In this document: piece after piece, positions 23,496 through 34,702 of the stretch | How the letters are laid out: every line of letters begins with the position of its first letter | Position numbering within the stretch: the first letter of the stretch is position 1 | Source: Microplitis mediator | Taxonomy: Eukaryota > Arthropoda > Insecta > Hymenoptera > Braconidae | Assembly (NCBI RefSeq): GCF_029852145.1 | Contig: NC_079974.1 | Coordinates: forward strand, 8,292,348-8,356,347 | DNA: 64,000 nucleotides | Direction of reading: 5' to 3' | Position numbers and translations under genes: made by a program | The notes under the pieces: model-generated | Database searches by the model: none | What the model was told of the DNA's origin: nothing | Seen by the model: the letters and a program-made list of their open reading frames with translations, nothing else

Positions 23496-24717
23496 GGGGA
23501 AATATTTACAATGAGTTTCAAGGGGAATATCAATTATAAAGTACAAAGATAATACGTCAACTTTGTAGTATGAAAGATTGACATCAATACATCGACTTTC
23601 GATACTCGTGTATTATTTATCGCTTAAATTTGACGCTAAACGCTATAAGTTATCGCTACATTTTTTCTGGATGGCGCACAAGTTAAATTCTCATCACGTG
23701 ACAGAATTTGACGCTAAAAAGCAGCGTCAAGCGTCAGCATGAAAAAGCACCTATAGAGTTGGCGTGAATACGAGTGAGACACTAGAGAAAGCGCGTGTAA
23801 CGGAAGGTTAAACACCAAAACGAATAATTTTTCACTACCACAATAGATAAACTTATCTATTTAGGACTACTTGCTTCGAGGAAATTGATTTCATAACAAT
23901 TAACCATTCCGGATTTTCACTGTACTGAACGTTTAATTTACGTTTTTTATATTTACAAAATGAAATTCATGTTTGTAATGCTTTTAAAACATGGATTTTA
24001 CATTTGCAACGTCCGAGACGTTGGAGTTACACTCGACACGCTCGAGGCGCTGGAGTTACACTCGACACGCTCGAGGCGCTGGAGTTACACTCGACACACT
24101 CGAGGCGCTGGAGTTACACTCGATATTTCGACTCGGAATATCTTAGAAGTTGAAAATGTGCACTGTTCTATGGGTGGTATGACTTTTCTTTTATTATGAA
24201 AAACTTTTAAAGTTTATCTTATTATTTGTTCAATCTATTTACCTCCATGTTAATTGAATTAATTTCTAATTATCATAAATAAATAAATAGTTAATTATTC
24301 AAATATAAACATGAATAATATCTTAGGAGCTGAAATTGTGCGCTGTTCTATAGGTGCTTTGACTTTTTTCTTTTTTTATGACTAACTTTTAAAGTTTTCA
24401 TTAATATTTGTTTAATCTATTCACTGTCGTGTTAATTTTATTCATTTCCAATTATTAAAATAAAAACATCAATAATATCTTAGCAGCCGAAAGTGTGCGC
24501 TGTTCTATGGGTGGTATGACTTTTTTTTTATTATGACAAACTTTAAAACTTTATGTTGATATTTGTATTTACCCTCGTGTTAATATTATTCATTTTCAAT
24601 CATCATGAATAAATAAATTATTAATTGTTAAAATAAAAACATAAATTATATCTTACGGGCAGTATCAGCACTCTCTGCTTTGGGCAACTTCACTTTCATC
24701 GTTTGACGGTATATTTA

Positions 24718-25178
24718 GACACTGCCCCCCGCTTTTTAAAAGTATAAAATGATCTCCAACTGTCATAACCTTACTCAAATTTTATTAATTTATTTAAAAA
24801 AAAAAAAAAGGTTAATTGGAAAAAAACAACATAAAAGCAATTTCGCCGTGATAAGGAGTTAAAAAAAATTACTTACAGTAGTTATCAATTAGGAGTTGAA
24901 CAAAATTTCTTGAATAAATTTGAGCCCAATAAATTTCAAAAATCGAATGATACATTTGACTGAAGATTTTACCGAATTTTATTTATCAAATTTCATTCAA
25001 CTCCAAATTGATATCCATTGTCAGTATTTTTTTTAATCAATACCTTGGCGAAATTACTACTACGTCGTCTTTCTTTCAATTAACGTTTTCATTTTTTTTT
25101 TTTATCAATTGAGAAAATTTAGATACGCTTATGACACTTGCAAGTCATTAAAAATTTTTACGAAGTGGGGGGCAATGG
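24718..25178. mobile_element. MITE with GACACTGCCCCCC ends
   Basis: The left end 'gacactgccccccgctttttaa' and the right end 'cgaagtggggggcaatggtg' are imperfect inverted repeats. The inner sequence has further complementarity around 24890-25050. No coding sequence. Confidence 0.55.
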
Positions 25179-25491
25179 TGATTCTTTTCCCACTAGTATA
25201 GGTTCACGGAAAAAATTCGCTCATCTCCACCACCCAAAAGTCCAGCTTTTATAAATTACCCACATAAGGTATAATTGACCTAACAGTTTTGTTTTCAAAT
25301 TATTTTTTATATTTTTAAATGTACGTGCCATAAAAAAATTTTTATAACTTTGCTTATATTTTATAAACTAAATGATACTTAAATTTTAAATTGCAACGTC
25401 AATATTACAACAATCTGTAATATTTTATTAGTAAGAATTTCTTTTTTTTTACTTTAACTTCGAGTGGTCGATCATAATCAAAGGCATTCTC
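25179..25491. other. AT-rich sequence without recognised features
   Basis: No ORF, repeat end or motif noticed. Confidence 0.5.
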
Positions 25492-25677
25492 AGACAGTGC
25501 CCCTCATTTTTTAAAAATATTCAATGGCAGTATTAGTCATAACAGTATTGAATTTATAATTAATTTAAAATTATATTATTTAAATTTTAAATTATATATA
25601 TATTAATTACCAAAATTTAATTACAGTCATTACGATTGAGTCATTGAATATTTTAAAAAAGTGGGGGGATACTGTCA
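25492..25677. mobile_element. 186-bp MITE of the same GACAGTGCCCC family
   Basis: 'gacagtgcccctcatttttt' and 'aaaaaagtggggggatactgtc' are inverted ends, each followed inward by AATATT. It lies ~100 bp downstream of the last exon of the BEN-like gene. Confidence 0.7.
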
Positions 25678-25783
25678 TAGAATACCCTTAAACTCTCAAC
25701 TTTTTTTTTGCTGAAGTTATTGCACGACCCAAATATGTATTTATTTTTTTCAATTCCATAAATATTCTGTCTGGAGGATACTT

Positions 25784-26161
25784 TCAATCTTCTAAAAACG
25801 TTTCAAAGTGGTAAGACAGCAACTCAATTTTTCTAGGTGTAAGAGCTTTTCGATCACCAGTATTACGCTGCTTTCTAACGACCCTTGTTTTTAGCTCTAC
25901 TGGTGTCCAGACAGCATGCGCCATAGTAGTGACGAACTTTGATGGCGTATCTGCATTATTAGCTTCACGAAATGCTGTGCTTAAAATATAATGCTCATCT
26001 CCGAACAAAAACTGGTCATTCTGTAGAAAATCATTTTGACTGTTGTGACGTCGTCGTCGAAGCTGCTCATGTTGTTCCTGTTGCTGTTGCTGCTGTTGTT
26101 GTCGAGCTTCCCACAACTGTTGACGCTGCTTCACCGGATCTTGTTGAGGTATACCGATTTG
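25784..26161 (-). CDS. Last exon: poly-Gln and BEN-like domain
   Basis: 126 codons including TGA, starting right after a TATAG acceptor. Residues ~10-30 are Gln-rich (a CAA/CAG run). Residues ~35-60 contain 'FGDEHYILSTAFREANN', then 'TPSKFVTTMAHAVWTPVEL' and 'RKALTPRKIELLSYHFETF' to the C terminus. The order (a helix with TPxKF, an aliphatic helix ending in W/FTxxEL, a basic linker, LxPxK, and a last helix) is that of BEN domains in insect proteins. The domain call is by pattern from memory. This exon itself is intact. Confidence 0.6.
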   Translation of the reverse strand, partial: QIGIPQQDPVKQRQQLWEARQQQQQQQQEQHEQLRRRRHNSQNDFLQNDQFLFGDEHYILSTAFREANNADTPSKFVTTMAHAVWTPVELKTRVVRKQRNTGDRKALTPRKIELLSYHFETFLED

Positions 26162-26265
26162 CTATAAACGTTAATATCAAAATGAATATTTATGAAATGC
26201 CAAAAACGGCATATATTTCCTTATATCTGTACCTATATGGAAGCCTTACACTACATATGCAACTC

Positions 26266-26490
26266 ATCATATATATATTGAGACAATGCAGATTGTCTTC
26301 GTCGTCCTCAGCCTTACGGTTTCCCTGCTTCGTCGCGTCACCGACCTAAAGCTAGAGTCATAGTGCCATGGTCACATGACTAATTATTACCTCAACGCAT
26401 GACCGTGAGGGAAAGTGGGGAGCGAGCCCGAAAACTCAGCCCTAAGACCCTACGGTGATTGAACTTCACTTCGATCTTAGATCACCCTAA
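26266..26490 (-). repeat. SINE-like repeat copy B, in the intron of the BEN-like gene
   Basis: Reverse complement of about 205-420. The tail side 'atatatattgagacaatg' is at its plus-strand start. Divergence from copy A is moderate, with indels near 26290-26340. Confidence 0.7.
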
Positions 26491-26939
26491 GCGCGCACGT
26501 GCTATTAATTATTAAATTTATATAAAAATTCAGTATCATTCTAGCGATATACTCGCCATACTAGTATTATAAGTTTATTTGTAATTTAAACTTTTCATAT
26601 TAACTAATTAATTTCACTATTGTTAAAATTAAATTATAAGATTAATTAAATAAGTGAACATTCAAAAAAATCTGTGCCACGCGTCCAATTAAAGTAAAGG
26701 AATCTGTGCCACGCGCCCAAACCATATATATATTGAAATCGTTGCCGCTGACGAGCGACACGACATTAAACAAATTTACTACTAATAATAATTGTAAGTA
26801 ATTTTATTATTATACCTGGCAAAATAAATTGCTCATTATATTTATTATATTGCCTGTACTTTGTCTACAATTTTCTAAGCCAATTTTCCTATAATAATTA
26901 AGTAGATTTGAGAATATATGGCCGTAAGGTGTTTCGTTT
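26491..26939. other. Intronic AT-rich sequence, with a short direct repeat at 26668-26725
   Basis: 'aatctgtgccacgcgtccaa' and 'aatctgtgccacgcgcccaa' occur 36 bp apart. Nothing else is recognised. Confidence 0.5.
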
Positions 26940-27130
26940 AATTTTTGTTTGTTGTCTGATCGAATGAGTGCGGGTTTTTCTCACAGCGAGAACCTCACTG
27001 TGTTGTCCTAGTAATATAAATTTCGTAGAGGCCAGCCTAAGCCAGGGTTCAATCCGCGAATTCTGGTGGCTGCTGGTAAAAATCGCGAGTACAGAAAGCG
27101 ATTTGTCTCAATATATATATCATATAGGAA
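26940..27130 (+). repeat. SINE-like retroposon candidate with B box and TA tail
   Basis: 'GGTTCAATCC' (27048) is a good RNA polymerase III B box. The unit ends 'gcgatttgtctcaatatatata', the same tail as copies A and B. An A box is not clear. The upstream part contains the small inverted motif tctcacagcgagaacctcactgtg. Confidence 0.4.
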
Positions 27131-27661
27131 GTTTTATTAGAATTAATAATATATGTAAGTTTACAAGTTAATATATATATTGATAATTATCTATGTTAAT
27201 TTGTAAGCTAGCACACATATATGAACAGAATGTTTGAATCTTAGAACAGAGAGAGGGAGAGAGAAAAGAATAGGTTTTATTTATTCTTTCATATATGGTG
27301 GGACTTATATGTTTCTATAAATGAAAAAATATATAATTAAATACATGATACATATGTCGATGAATTATACATGTATTGTAATTTGTATTTATATAGAAAT
27401 AACATTTATTTTTTGAAACATTTGAACTTATGAGTTATTATGTATATAAAAAATATATTGAAGTTATACGGATATAAATGAAATTATATCAGAGGAAACA
27501 TGCATAAAAATATAATGACATCGGCCAAAATCTTTACATAGTTCTATATAAGATTTCATGTATTATCACATATTTATTTATATCTGTTTCATATATTTTT
27601 TAATATATGTTTACCATATATGATATTTTCATGCGGGATATAACATCAAAAAAATAAATAC
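27131..27661. other. AT-rich intronic sequence with TATA-rich patches
   Basis: A GAGA-rich patch at 27249-27265 and many ATATAT runs. No gene or mobile element recognised. Confidence 0.5.
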
Positions 27662-27856
27662 CTCACTGGTTGCAGCTTTAACACCGCGTTTGACCTTTTC
27701 GATTGCTGTTGATGGATCGATATTCTCTTTCGGTGGCATCTTTCTTTTGTTCGTCTATTTACCCGCTACTATGTTATTCCTTTCTTCCGTGTTAAAGTCA
27801 TTGTCTTGTGTTTCTGATTCTTTATTACGGTCATCTATGTCTCCCAACAAATCGTC
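27662..27856 (-). pseudogene. Exon of the BEN-like gene with internal TAG
   Basis: 65 codons between 'tttttag' and 'gtattt'. The N-terminal half is acidic ('DDLLGDIDDRN'), then comes one TAG, then a basic part containing 'KRKMPPKENID' and 'KVKRGVKAA'. Open on both sides of the stop and phase 0 at both ends, it fits between the neighbouring exons without a shift. A possible alternative donor (GGTAAAT) lies just before the stop and could skip it. Confidence 0.6.
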
Positions 27857-28613
27857 CTAAAATTTTTGAATTATGTCACTATTAGCAAATTTTATGAAAT
27901 ATTAATTTTTATCACGTTTCTATCAACTTGCTTTCATGTACATTTGTTCGAGTGGAATTTCGTAATTGATTTTAAAGTAACTTTCCGATGAACTAGAGAC
28001 TTGAAATTCGGAATATAGCTCAGAATTAAATGACAATGTACGAAAATAAAAGAAAAAAAAGTAGTCGAAGAGGAAGAAATAAATGAAAAAAAAAAAAAAA
28101 TTCATATTCGATTCTTTGTCTGTTCGGTACAAATCATTATAATCAATTTAAAACTAATTTCTGGATGAGTTATATTCTTGAATATAGCTCGCAACTGGAT
28201 GGCAGATAAACAAACACCGTGTAATTAAAATGCAATGAAGGAGATGGAACGAATGCGATGACTAGGACCCCCAGGACTATGAACAGAGTCATGGATTTAA
28301 CATTTTTAGATAAAAAGGATCTGGCTTTCATTTGTTTTTATATTTTTAAGTATAAATCTAATAAAAAATGAGTTTGATATATTATTGGTAGGTAGATACA
28401 GCGATTTTTTATGTCATTATCTTATCCAGTTGTTTGAAATCGATTTAAAATTTTCACACGCACAATACTAATGCAGAAAATGATTAACGAAATCAATAAA
28501 AATTTTTAATGAACCAAATTTTTTAAAACCGACTGAAAAGGATAAAATAATCTCTCTGAGTCTCAGGAATATTTAAAACCACATGCAAATTCCGAAATTC
28601 TAACGGATAGTTC

Positions 28614-28647
<34 letters not shown>
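27857..28647. other. Intronic sequence, ending in a short (TA)n tract (28617-28647)
   Basis: Poly-A/T runs and open frames of low complexity only. The TA tract is the target of the fold-back element that follows. Confidence 0.5.
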
Positions 28648-28651
<4 letters not shown>

Positions 28652-29670
28652 GGTGATCCAAAAAATAACAAATTTTTTTTTTTTCTTCCAAACAGGTTCA
28701 AAAGTTTCATTTTGATAAAAAAAGACGCCTTTAAAAATTAGAGCTCTTAATATTAACATTAAGAGGTTCCTCATCGCACTTTTCTATTTCCCATAAGAAT
28801 AACATGAGAAAAATTTTTTTTACGTCTTCTGATTTTTATAAGTAGCTAACGATGCGTCATAGGAATAAATGGCAGACATATTTTTGTAGAGAATTGAATG
28901 CTCTACAAAAAAAGATTCTTATCATTTTTTGAGGAATCTATTTGTTCAAAAGTTATTTGAGGTTGAAGTAGAATTCATATTAAATTTTGAGATTTTCTAC
29001 TTTTCTGGCGAAACCATCAGACTTATTACAAAATATCATCAGACCTTTTTTGTAGACAATTTTATTCCCTAAAAGTTATTTCCAATAAAGTTTTTTCGAA
29101 TTCCGCATTATTTTCTAGTTATTTTTATTTTAATGTCAAGCTCTTAAAATCGATCAGAAGACTATTTTTTTATGAGCATGACATTAAAATAAAAATAACT
29201 AGAAAACAATGCGGAATTCGAAAAAACTTTATTAGAAATAACTTTTAGGGAATAAAATTGTCTACAAAAAAGGTTTGATGATATTTTGTAATCAGTCTGA
29301 TAGTTTCGCCGGAAAAGTAGAAAATCTCAAAATTTAATATGAATTCGACTTTAACCTCAAATAACTTTTGAACAAATAGATTCCTCAAAAAATGATAAGA
29401 ATCTTTTTTTGTAGAGCATTCGATTCCCTACAAAAATATGCCTGCCATTTATTCCTATGACGCATCTTTAGCTACTTATAAAAATCAGAAGACGTAAAAA
29501 AAATTTTTCCCATGTTATTCTTATGGGAAATAGAAAAGTGCGATGAGGAACCTCTTAATGTTAATATTAAGAGCTCTAATTTTCACAGGCGTCTTTTTTG
29601 ATCTAAATGAAACTTTTGATCCTGTTTGGAAGAAAAAAAAAAAAATTTGTTATTTTTTGGATCACCCTAA
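28648..29670. mobile_element. 1.02-kb fold-back element (TTAGGGTGATCC ends)
   Basis: Almost the whole element is one palindrome. The arms 28648-29145 and 29178-29670 differ at few places and meet around a ~30-bp centre ('aatcgatcagaagactat'). The ends TTAGGGTGATCCAAAAAATA and complement lie in TA tracts, consistent with a TA target. There is no coding capacity, and the frames in the two arms mirror each other. Confidence 0.85.
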
Positions 29671-32600
29671 TATATATATAGATATATATATATATAAATT
29701 TGGAAAAGCTATGAAAATACTTGTAAGATTTAAGACGAAAAACGTGGGACACATGAAATATACAACTGTAAGAAGTGTAGAAACGGACAATCAATGAGAA
29801 AACATACACATTCATATAATATGCAGTGCAATAAAATTGTTAGTTAAATCCCTATTTAGAAAATCTCATAGAATCCATTAGATTCTCATAAATTCCTATC
29901 GAAATTTTATAAGAATGAATGAGTTCTATGAGAAGTGCTATAGTTAAGTATAGGGCCTTATACATACAGCTATAAGAATCTATCGGATTTTTTAAGCAGG
30001 GATGATTAATTTTTGTTTAAAATCTTACGAGTATTTTCATAGCTATTACTAATTTACAATTATAAATTTTCAGAGTTATTTATTAGAAGTTTAGAATTTG
30101 TATGTGGTTTTAAATTGTCATAAAGCTCAGACAAATTATCTTATACTTTTTAGTCTGTTTTAAAAATGTGGTATGTTAAACATTTTTTTTTATTTTGATA
30201 ATTATTCACTTTATTTATATAAAACTTTGTTGTTGGATAAATGTAACGAAATCATTTCGATTTTTATTTCACCTGCGTTAACGTACTGCCGAAATAAATG
30301 CAGTACAAAATATGTAATTCATCAGAACGATAATTTTGGTTGCGTAAAAGTAAACAAAGATAGAAATTGAAACTTTTCCTATCAGTTTTCTAATGAATTT
30401 GAGAAAAATACCCTAACTTCTCTTGTGCTGAATATTTTTATGATAGGAATTGATAAACTTAGCATTTTAATTTGTTCCTTAATCCAAAGGACGTTTTTGT
30501 GCGACTCGTGAGTCAAATGAGGACTAACTGTTTCAAATTCCGAGGCTAGTAAATTTTTGAAAATATCTCAACTATTTTTAAATAAATAATTTTTCAATTT
30601 ATTTGAACTATCGAAAATATTTATATAACCGTATTGTAAAAAATGTAAATTTCATAATTAGACATTACTTTTACTTAGAATTTTTAGTCATAATGTAATC
30701 CGCAATATCGCAATTTTTAAATCTCAACATATACATATACATGTTAATGTACGATTAATACACATCATGAATGATAATAATAACTATTATAAAGTGAGCA
30801 ATGATTATAAATCTTTTAAAAGAAAATTTGTTCAATTCTTTGTTATTAAGCAAATTACTTGAATATTTTGACAGTTTCAAAATAACTTCTAATAATTTTA
30901 TGATCTCCTTTGTCGTCTATATGTACAACAAACATATTTTTTCTACATCGTGCGCTGTTAGCGGGTTTTAAAATAGCCAACGACGTGACGTCATAATTGA
31001 AGTTCTACAAGTTATAATTATCAATAAATAATTCAAATCATCAATAACACGATTTCTTACAACGACCATTAACATAAATCTAACAATATATTAAGACATT
31101 ATTTATCCCAGTGTCTATTCTAATAATATTTTTTTTAATTAGTTGAAACATAAAAAGTTATAATTTCCCATAAAACTCCGTGTTAAAACTTTGATTTTGA
31201 ATTGTGAATAACTTTTTTAATTGATCGATCACATATTTTGAAATTATCAAGTACGATAATTATTGATTGATTCTTACCAAAAACATAAATTTCTATTTTT
31301 ATTTAATAGTAAGCCTCACGCAAGAACGTCCTTTAGAAACTACTATTTTTGAAGCTAAAAAGATTCGCTATACTTTATATGTCTACGCGTTTTTTTTTTT
31401 ATCTACTTGACGAGCCTAGACTAGAAAGAAATGCTTTTTGGTTCGCGTCCTGATAACGAATGCACTTAAGTTAGCATTCTATGCCATTTACCAACAACGG
31501 AATTGTGTTATACCTAGCCCCAAAATTTGTTTATCACTTTTTATTATTAAATTTTGTTTTAAACTTTACTCCATTAGTTATCTATTTTCCTTGATTTTAG
31601 TTAAGTATCTAGCATATTTTAATTTCTAATTTTGAGAGATGACTATAAAAATTGCTTATTACGTAAAACTTCAGAAAAGTCTGTCTATTTAAATTACTTA
31701 AAATACCGATTAACATATTTTATCTGTGAAAATAATAAGAATATTTCATTTGAGTCCGTTGCATCACTACAATAGGTCTAATGTTAAGGCTGCCACCTCA
31801 AGATTCTGAACAGTCGAGAGATAAATATACTTTATTAACTAAATAAAATCTCAACGATTAATAAGAAATTGATTTGATATTATTTTATATTACGACAAAA
31901 TTGATAAAAAAAATAAAATTATATAAGTTGAAACATTTCTTATGTTCAATTTTCTATTAGCTTTATATTTTTCATATAATGCATTCCCGGGTCAAAAATA
32001 AAACTTGATTCACACTTGGCTTACCAACTCGAAATTCCGAGCTGCTTTTCACAAGACAAACTCGATTTTTTTATAGAGGTTCATACCTCTATGTGAAATA
32101 CATGAGTTTTCATCTTAGTCCAGACTTAACTGTCTTACTTAATCACGATTCAAGACGAAAAAGTTTTTATCAAGTCAAAATGGACTTAATTTTGTCTTAT
32201 TCAATTTAAATTATAAGGCTAAAAACTTAAAACTAAAATGATTCACGAAGAACACATTTGACACAAAAAAATTCTGCTTGCTTTTCACTTGTTTAAGCAA
32301 ATCTAAAGTAAGGCGAATAAATGAATTTTCTTCGACTTGGTCCAGCAAGTCAAAAGTAAGGTGAATGACTGTCGTGCTCAAAGTGAAAACGAATAAGTTC
32401 AAACTAACATTAAGAAAGCTCTAAAATTTGAAAAAAACTTAATTTAGGTCGAAAAAGTCGAGGTCTTATTAGAAAACCGTCAGCAAATCGACAACTTCAA
32501 AAAAAATTAGGTGAAGCGAGTCTGAATCAAGTTTTATTTTTTACCTGGATTGTTGAATAACTTACAATATGAACATGATATACATCATAGAAAAATCAAT

Positions 32601-32774
32601 TAATTTCGTTTATTAAAAATTGTATTTACTTAATTCGGGAAATTTCATTTTAAAATCGTGATTTGGGAGAAACTACGTGATTTTGGGAGTCTTCCGATCA
32701 AACCGGAGAGGTGGCAACCCTACCTAATATAATCTACATGAGTATTACCTGTAGAGTGCATATTAAATAATTAC
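29671..32774. other. Intron of the BEN-like gene, AT-rich, no gene recognised
   Basis: Mostly unique-looking AT-rich sequence. A run of near-direct repeats of 'gcttttcacttg/gacttggtcc' type (about 32010-32520, variants of acaagtcaaa) is weak. No terminal repeats found. Confidence 0.5.
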
Positions 32775-32972
32775 CTCAATCGTTTCAGGAATAAGGTTAT
32801 TATCGTGGTGTGCAACTTCAGGCGGGTTAACATTTCCAGGTACAGGTGTTTTTTGACCATTTCTTTTTCCGTAGGTATTTCATAATTCTGAGACTTCTTT
32901 CAATAAGCTATCATCGCTTGCCTTCTCCTCTTGTAAGGAATCATCCGCAATGACGTCATCCGTATTCGCGTT
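32775..32972 (-). pseudogene. Exon of the BEN-like gene with internal TGA
   Basis: 66 codons between 'ttaaag' and 'gtaatt'. Acidic first part ('DDVIADDSLQEEKASDD'), one TGA, then a Pro/Asn-rich part ('KTPVPGNVNPPEVAHH'). The other two frames have several stops, so this is the coding frame. Length and phase fit the neighbours. Confidence 0.6.
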
Positions 32973-34702
32973 CTTTAATTATTTTAAAATGCTTAGTAAA
33001 AAATATTAAACTTTCAATCATGGTAAGTTAGGCAATATTTAGACTGATTTATATAATGTTTCAAGTACATGACATCTTATTAACGTTACTATTCAGCTTA
33101 TGAGCTTCCAAATTTTTGTTGACTTGTGCTTTTTAGGTAGATTTTTTTTAAAATCTAACTATTGGATTTGTCCTCACGGTCGATTTTTCAAGGGATTTTG
33201 TCGTTGTAAAATATGAACTTAAAAACTACATTAAATATTTAGTTTGCTGGATCGGGATGGTGAAAGAAATAAAAATTCACTTTTACAATGTATTGTCCAT
33301 ATTTAATAAAAGTAAATCACAGATAATAGCATAGAGTACAAAAGTTGATCATGAGTTTATATCAGAGCACTTATTAAACATAATTCGATTGCGTTTAAGT
33401 TTCGTTGAGTTCAATATAAATTACATGGCACCGTACACATGAAATATTATATACATACATATATAGAGAGCAGTTGATGTGAAGATTGAGTTCATCGAGT
33501 TTAATAGAATACAATTTTACTATATTTTTTCACGGCACCTTACACGTGAATTAATATAATTATATAGAGCGCAGTAATGAATAAAATTATTAACAATGAA
33601 TAATTCACAAATATCACAAATATTTCGAGTATAATTTTGTAAAATGTGCGAATGTACTTTGGGATTCTGGTGTAGGTGTGGTTAATTCAATAACTAACAA
33701 TTAACACAAAAATTACAGGTAATAATTCAGATCTTTATTTAACAATATGTACACTGAATAACTGTGAGAAAAATACTTAATAGCGAATGCAACTACAAGA
33801 TACGCGTTAGCGAATGCGACTGTAAAAGAATGCGCGTATAAATTCGACACGTAGTCGATAGCGGTTAATGACGCGATAATTAATTTATAATTAATAACCC
33901 GCGAGCAACAATTCAATATATACTCAATAATTAGTAGCCTTGATATACTAGCTAATTATTGAGAATATTTAAGCGGAGATTTAGCGGAGCGGTTCAGAAT
34001 TATATTACACTAGAGATATATTGAGCGAAGCGGTTAGATGGATAGCTGTATTCGTATTGATCGATGTAGATTAGAAATAGAGACGTCGTCTTCTTCCTTC
34101 GTGGCTGCTCGGTGGTGACGTGGCAGCATGGCTGCAGTAACGAACTTTCCCATTGGCTTAAAAGCGCGCCAACAGGAAATAGTTAGCCGCCAATTTCTCT
34201 GATTGGCCTGCTGGTAGCGGGTTCTCATGCCGACGTGGCACGGTCATGAGCAAGAAATTGTATGTGTCGGGCCCAAATAGCGAGTGACCCGGCACTATAC
34301 TGACATTCAAGTCAGTAGCGAGTTCGGCTGCTCCCGTACGTAGCGAAAGTACACGAAGCTTTTCAAAATGATTAAGCTCGTGACTGAACAAATTTGAAGT
34401 CACAAGTAATTTTAATACGCGACATGTAGAGTACGAGTAAGAACCGAGTAATGATAATTAGATGCGTAGAGAGCCGAGTCTGAACGTATATTATTCTTTG
34501 CAGTCACAAATAAAATTTGATATTTATTTTAGAGATTAAATATGACTGGATGACTAAATGATGACATCAGTCACACCAGTTGGCATCGAGTACGAGTGAA
34601 TAATTAAGCAATGAGTAATTATGGAGACTGCATTGGAAAGTAAATTGTAAATTTGAAATAAATTATTTGTGGCTGCAAAGTCACGTGATGGCGAGTATGT
34701 GT
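32973..34702. other. Intronic sequence with a GC-richer part (33840-34400) and a fragment related to 19745-19830
   Basis: 33130-33205 is complementary to 19745-19830 ('atttgtcctcacggtcgatt' against the tract with 'gaggacaaatacaatag'). The GC-richer part around 34080-34330 has no recognisable protein. 33420-33560 has two diverged copies of a 'cacggcaccttacacgtgaa' motif. It could be an old LTR, but no pair or target duplication was found. Confidence 0.4.

Larger units (their letters stand above)
22400..24136. mobile_element. 1.74-kb TIR element carrying a captured gene start
   Basis: Left arm 22400-22750 and right arm 23807-24136 are reverse complements: 'ccgagtcgaaatatcgagtg' at the outside, a 29-bp minisatellite, 'ttttaaaagcattacaaaca', and up to 'ttcgttttggtgttta' inside. 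The ~1 kb between is single-copy and has promoter-like and coding-like sequence (23159 onward), itself broken by a MITE. Two arms around foreign unique DNA is the form of a Pack-type gene-capturing element. Confidence 0.65.
22086..24715 (+). repeat. Diverged ~165-bp satellite, interrupted by a TIR element
   Basis: Units begin near 'aatatcttaggagctgaaat', followed by 'tgtgcgctgttctatgggtg' and 'tatgactttttt'. They start at about 22205, 24138, 24307 and 24477, with a partial unit at ~24650. The element 22400-24136 lies inside one unit: the sequence before it ('aaaacataaacaat') and after it ('atatcttagaag') joins to a normal unit. Confidence 0.65.
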
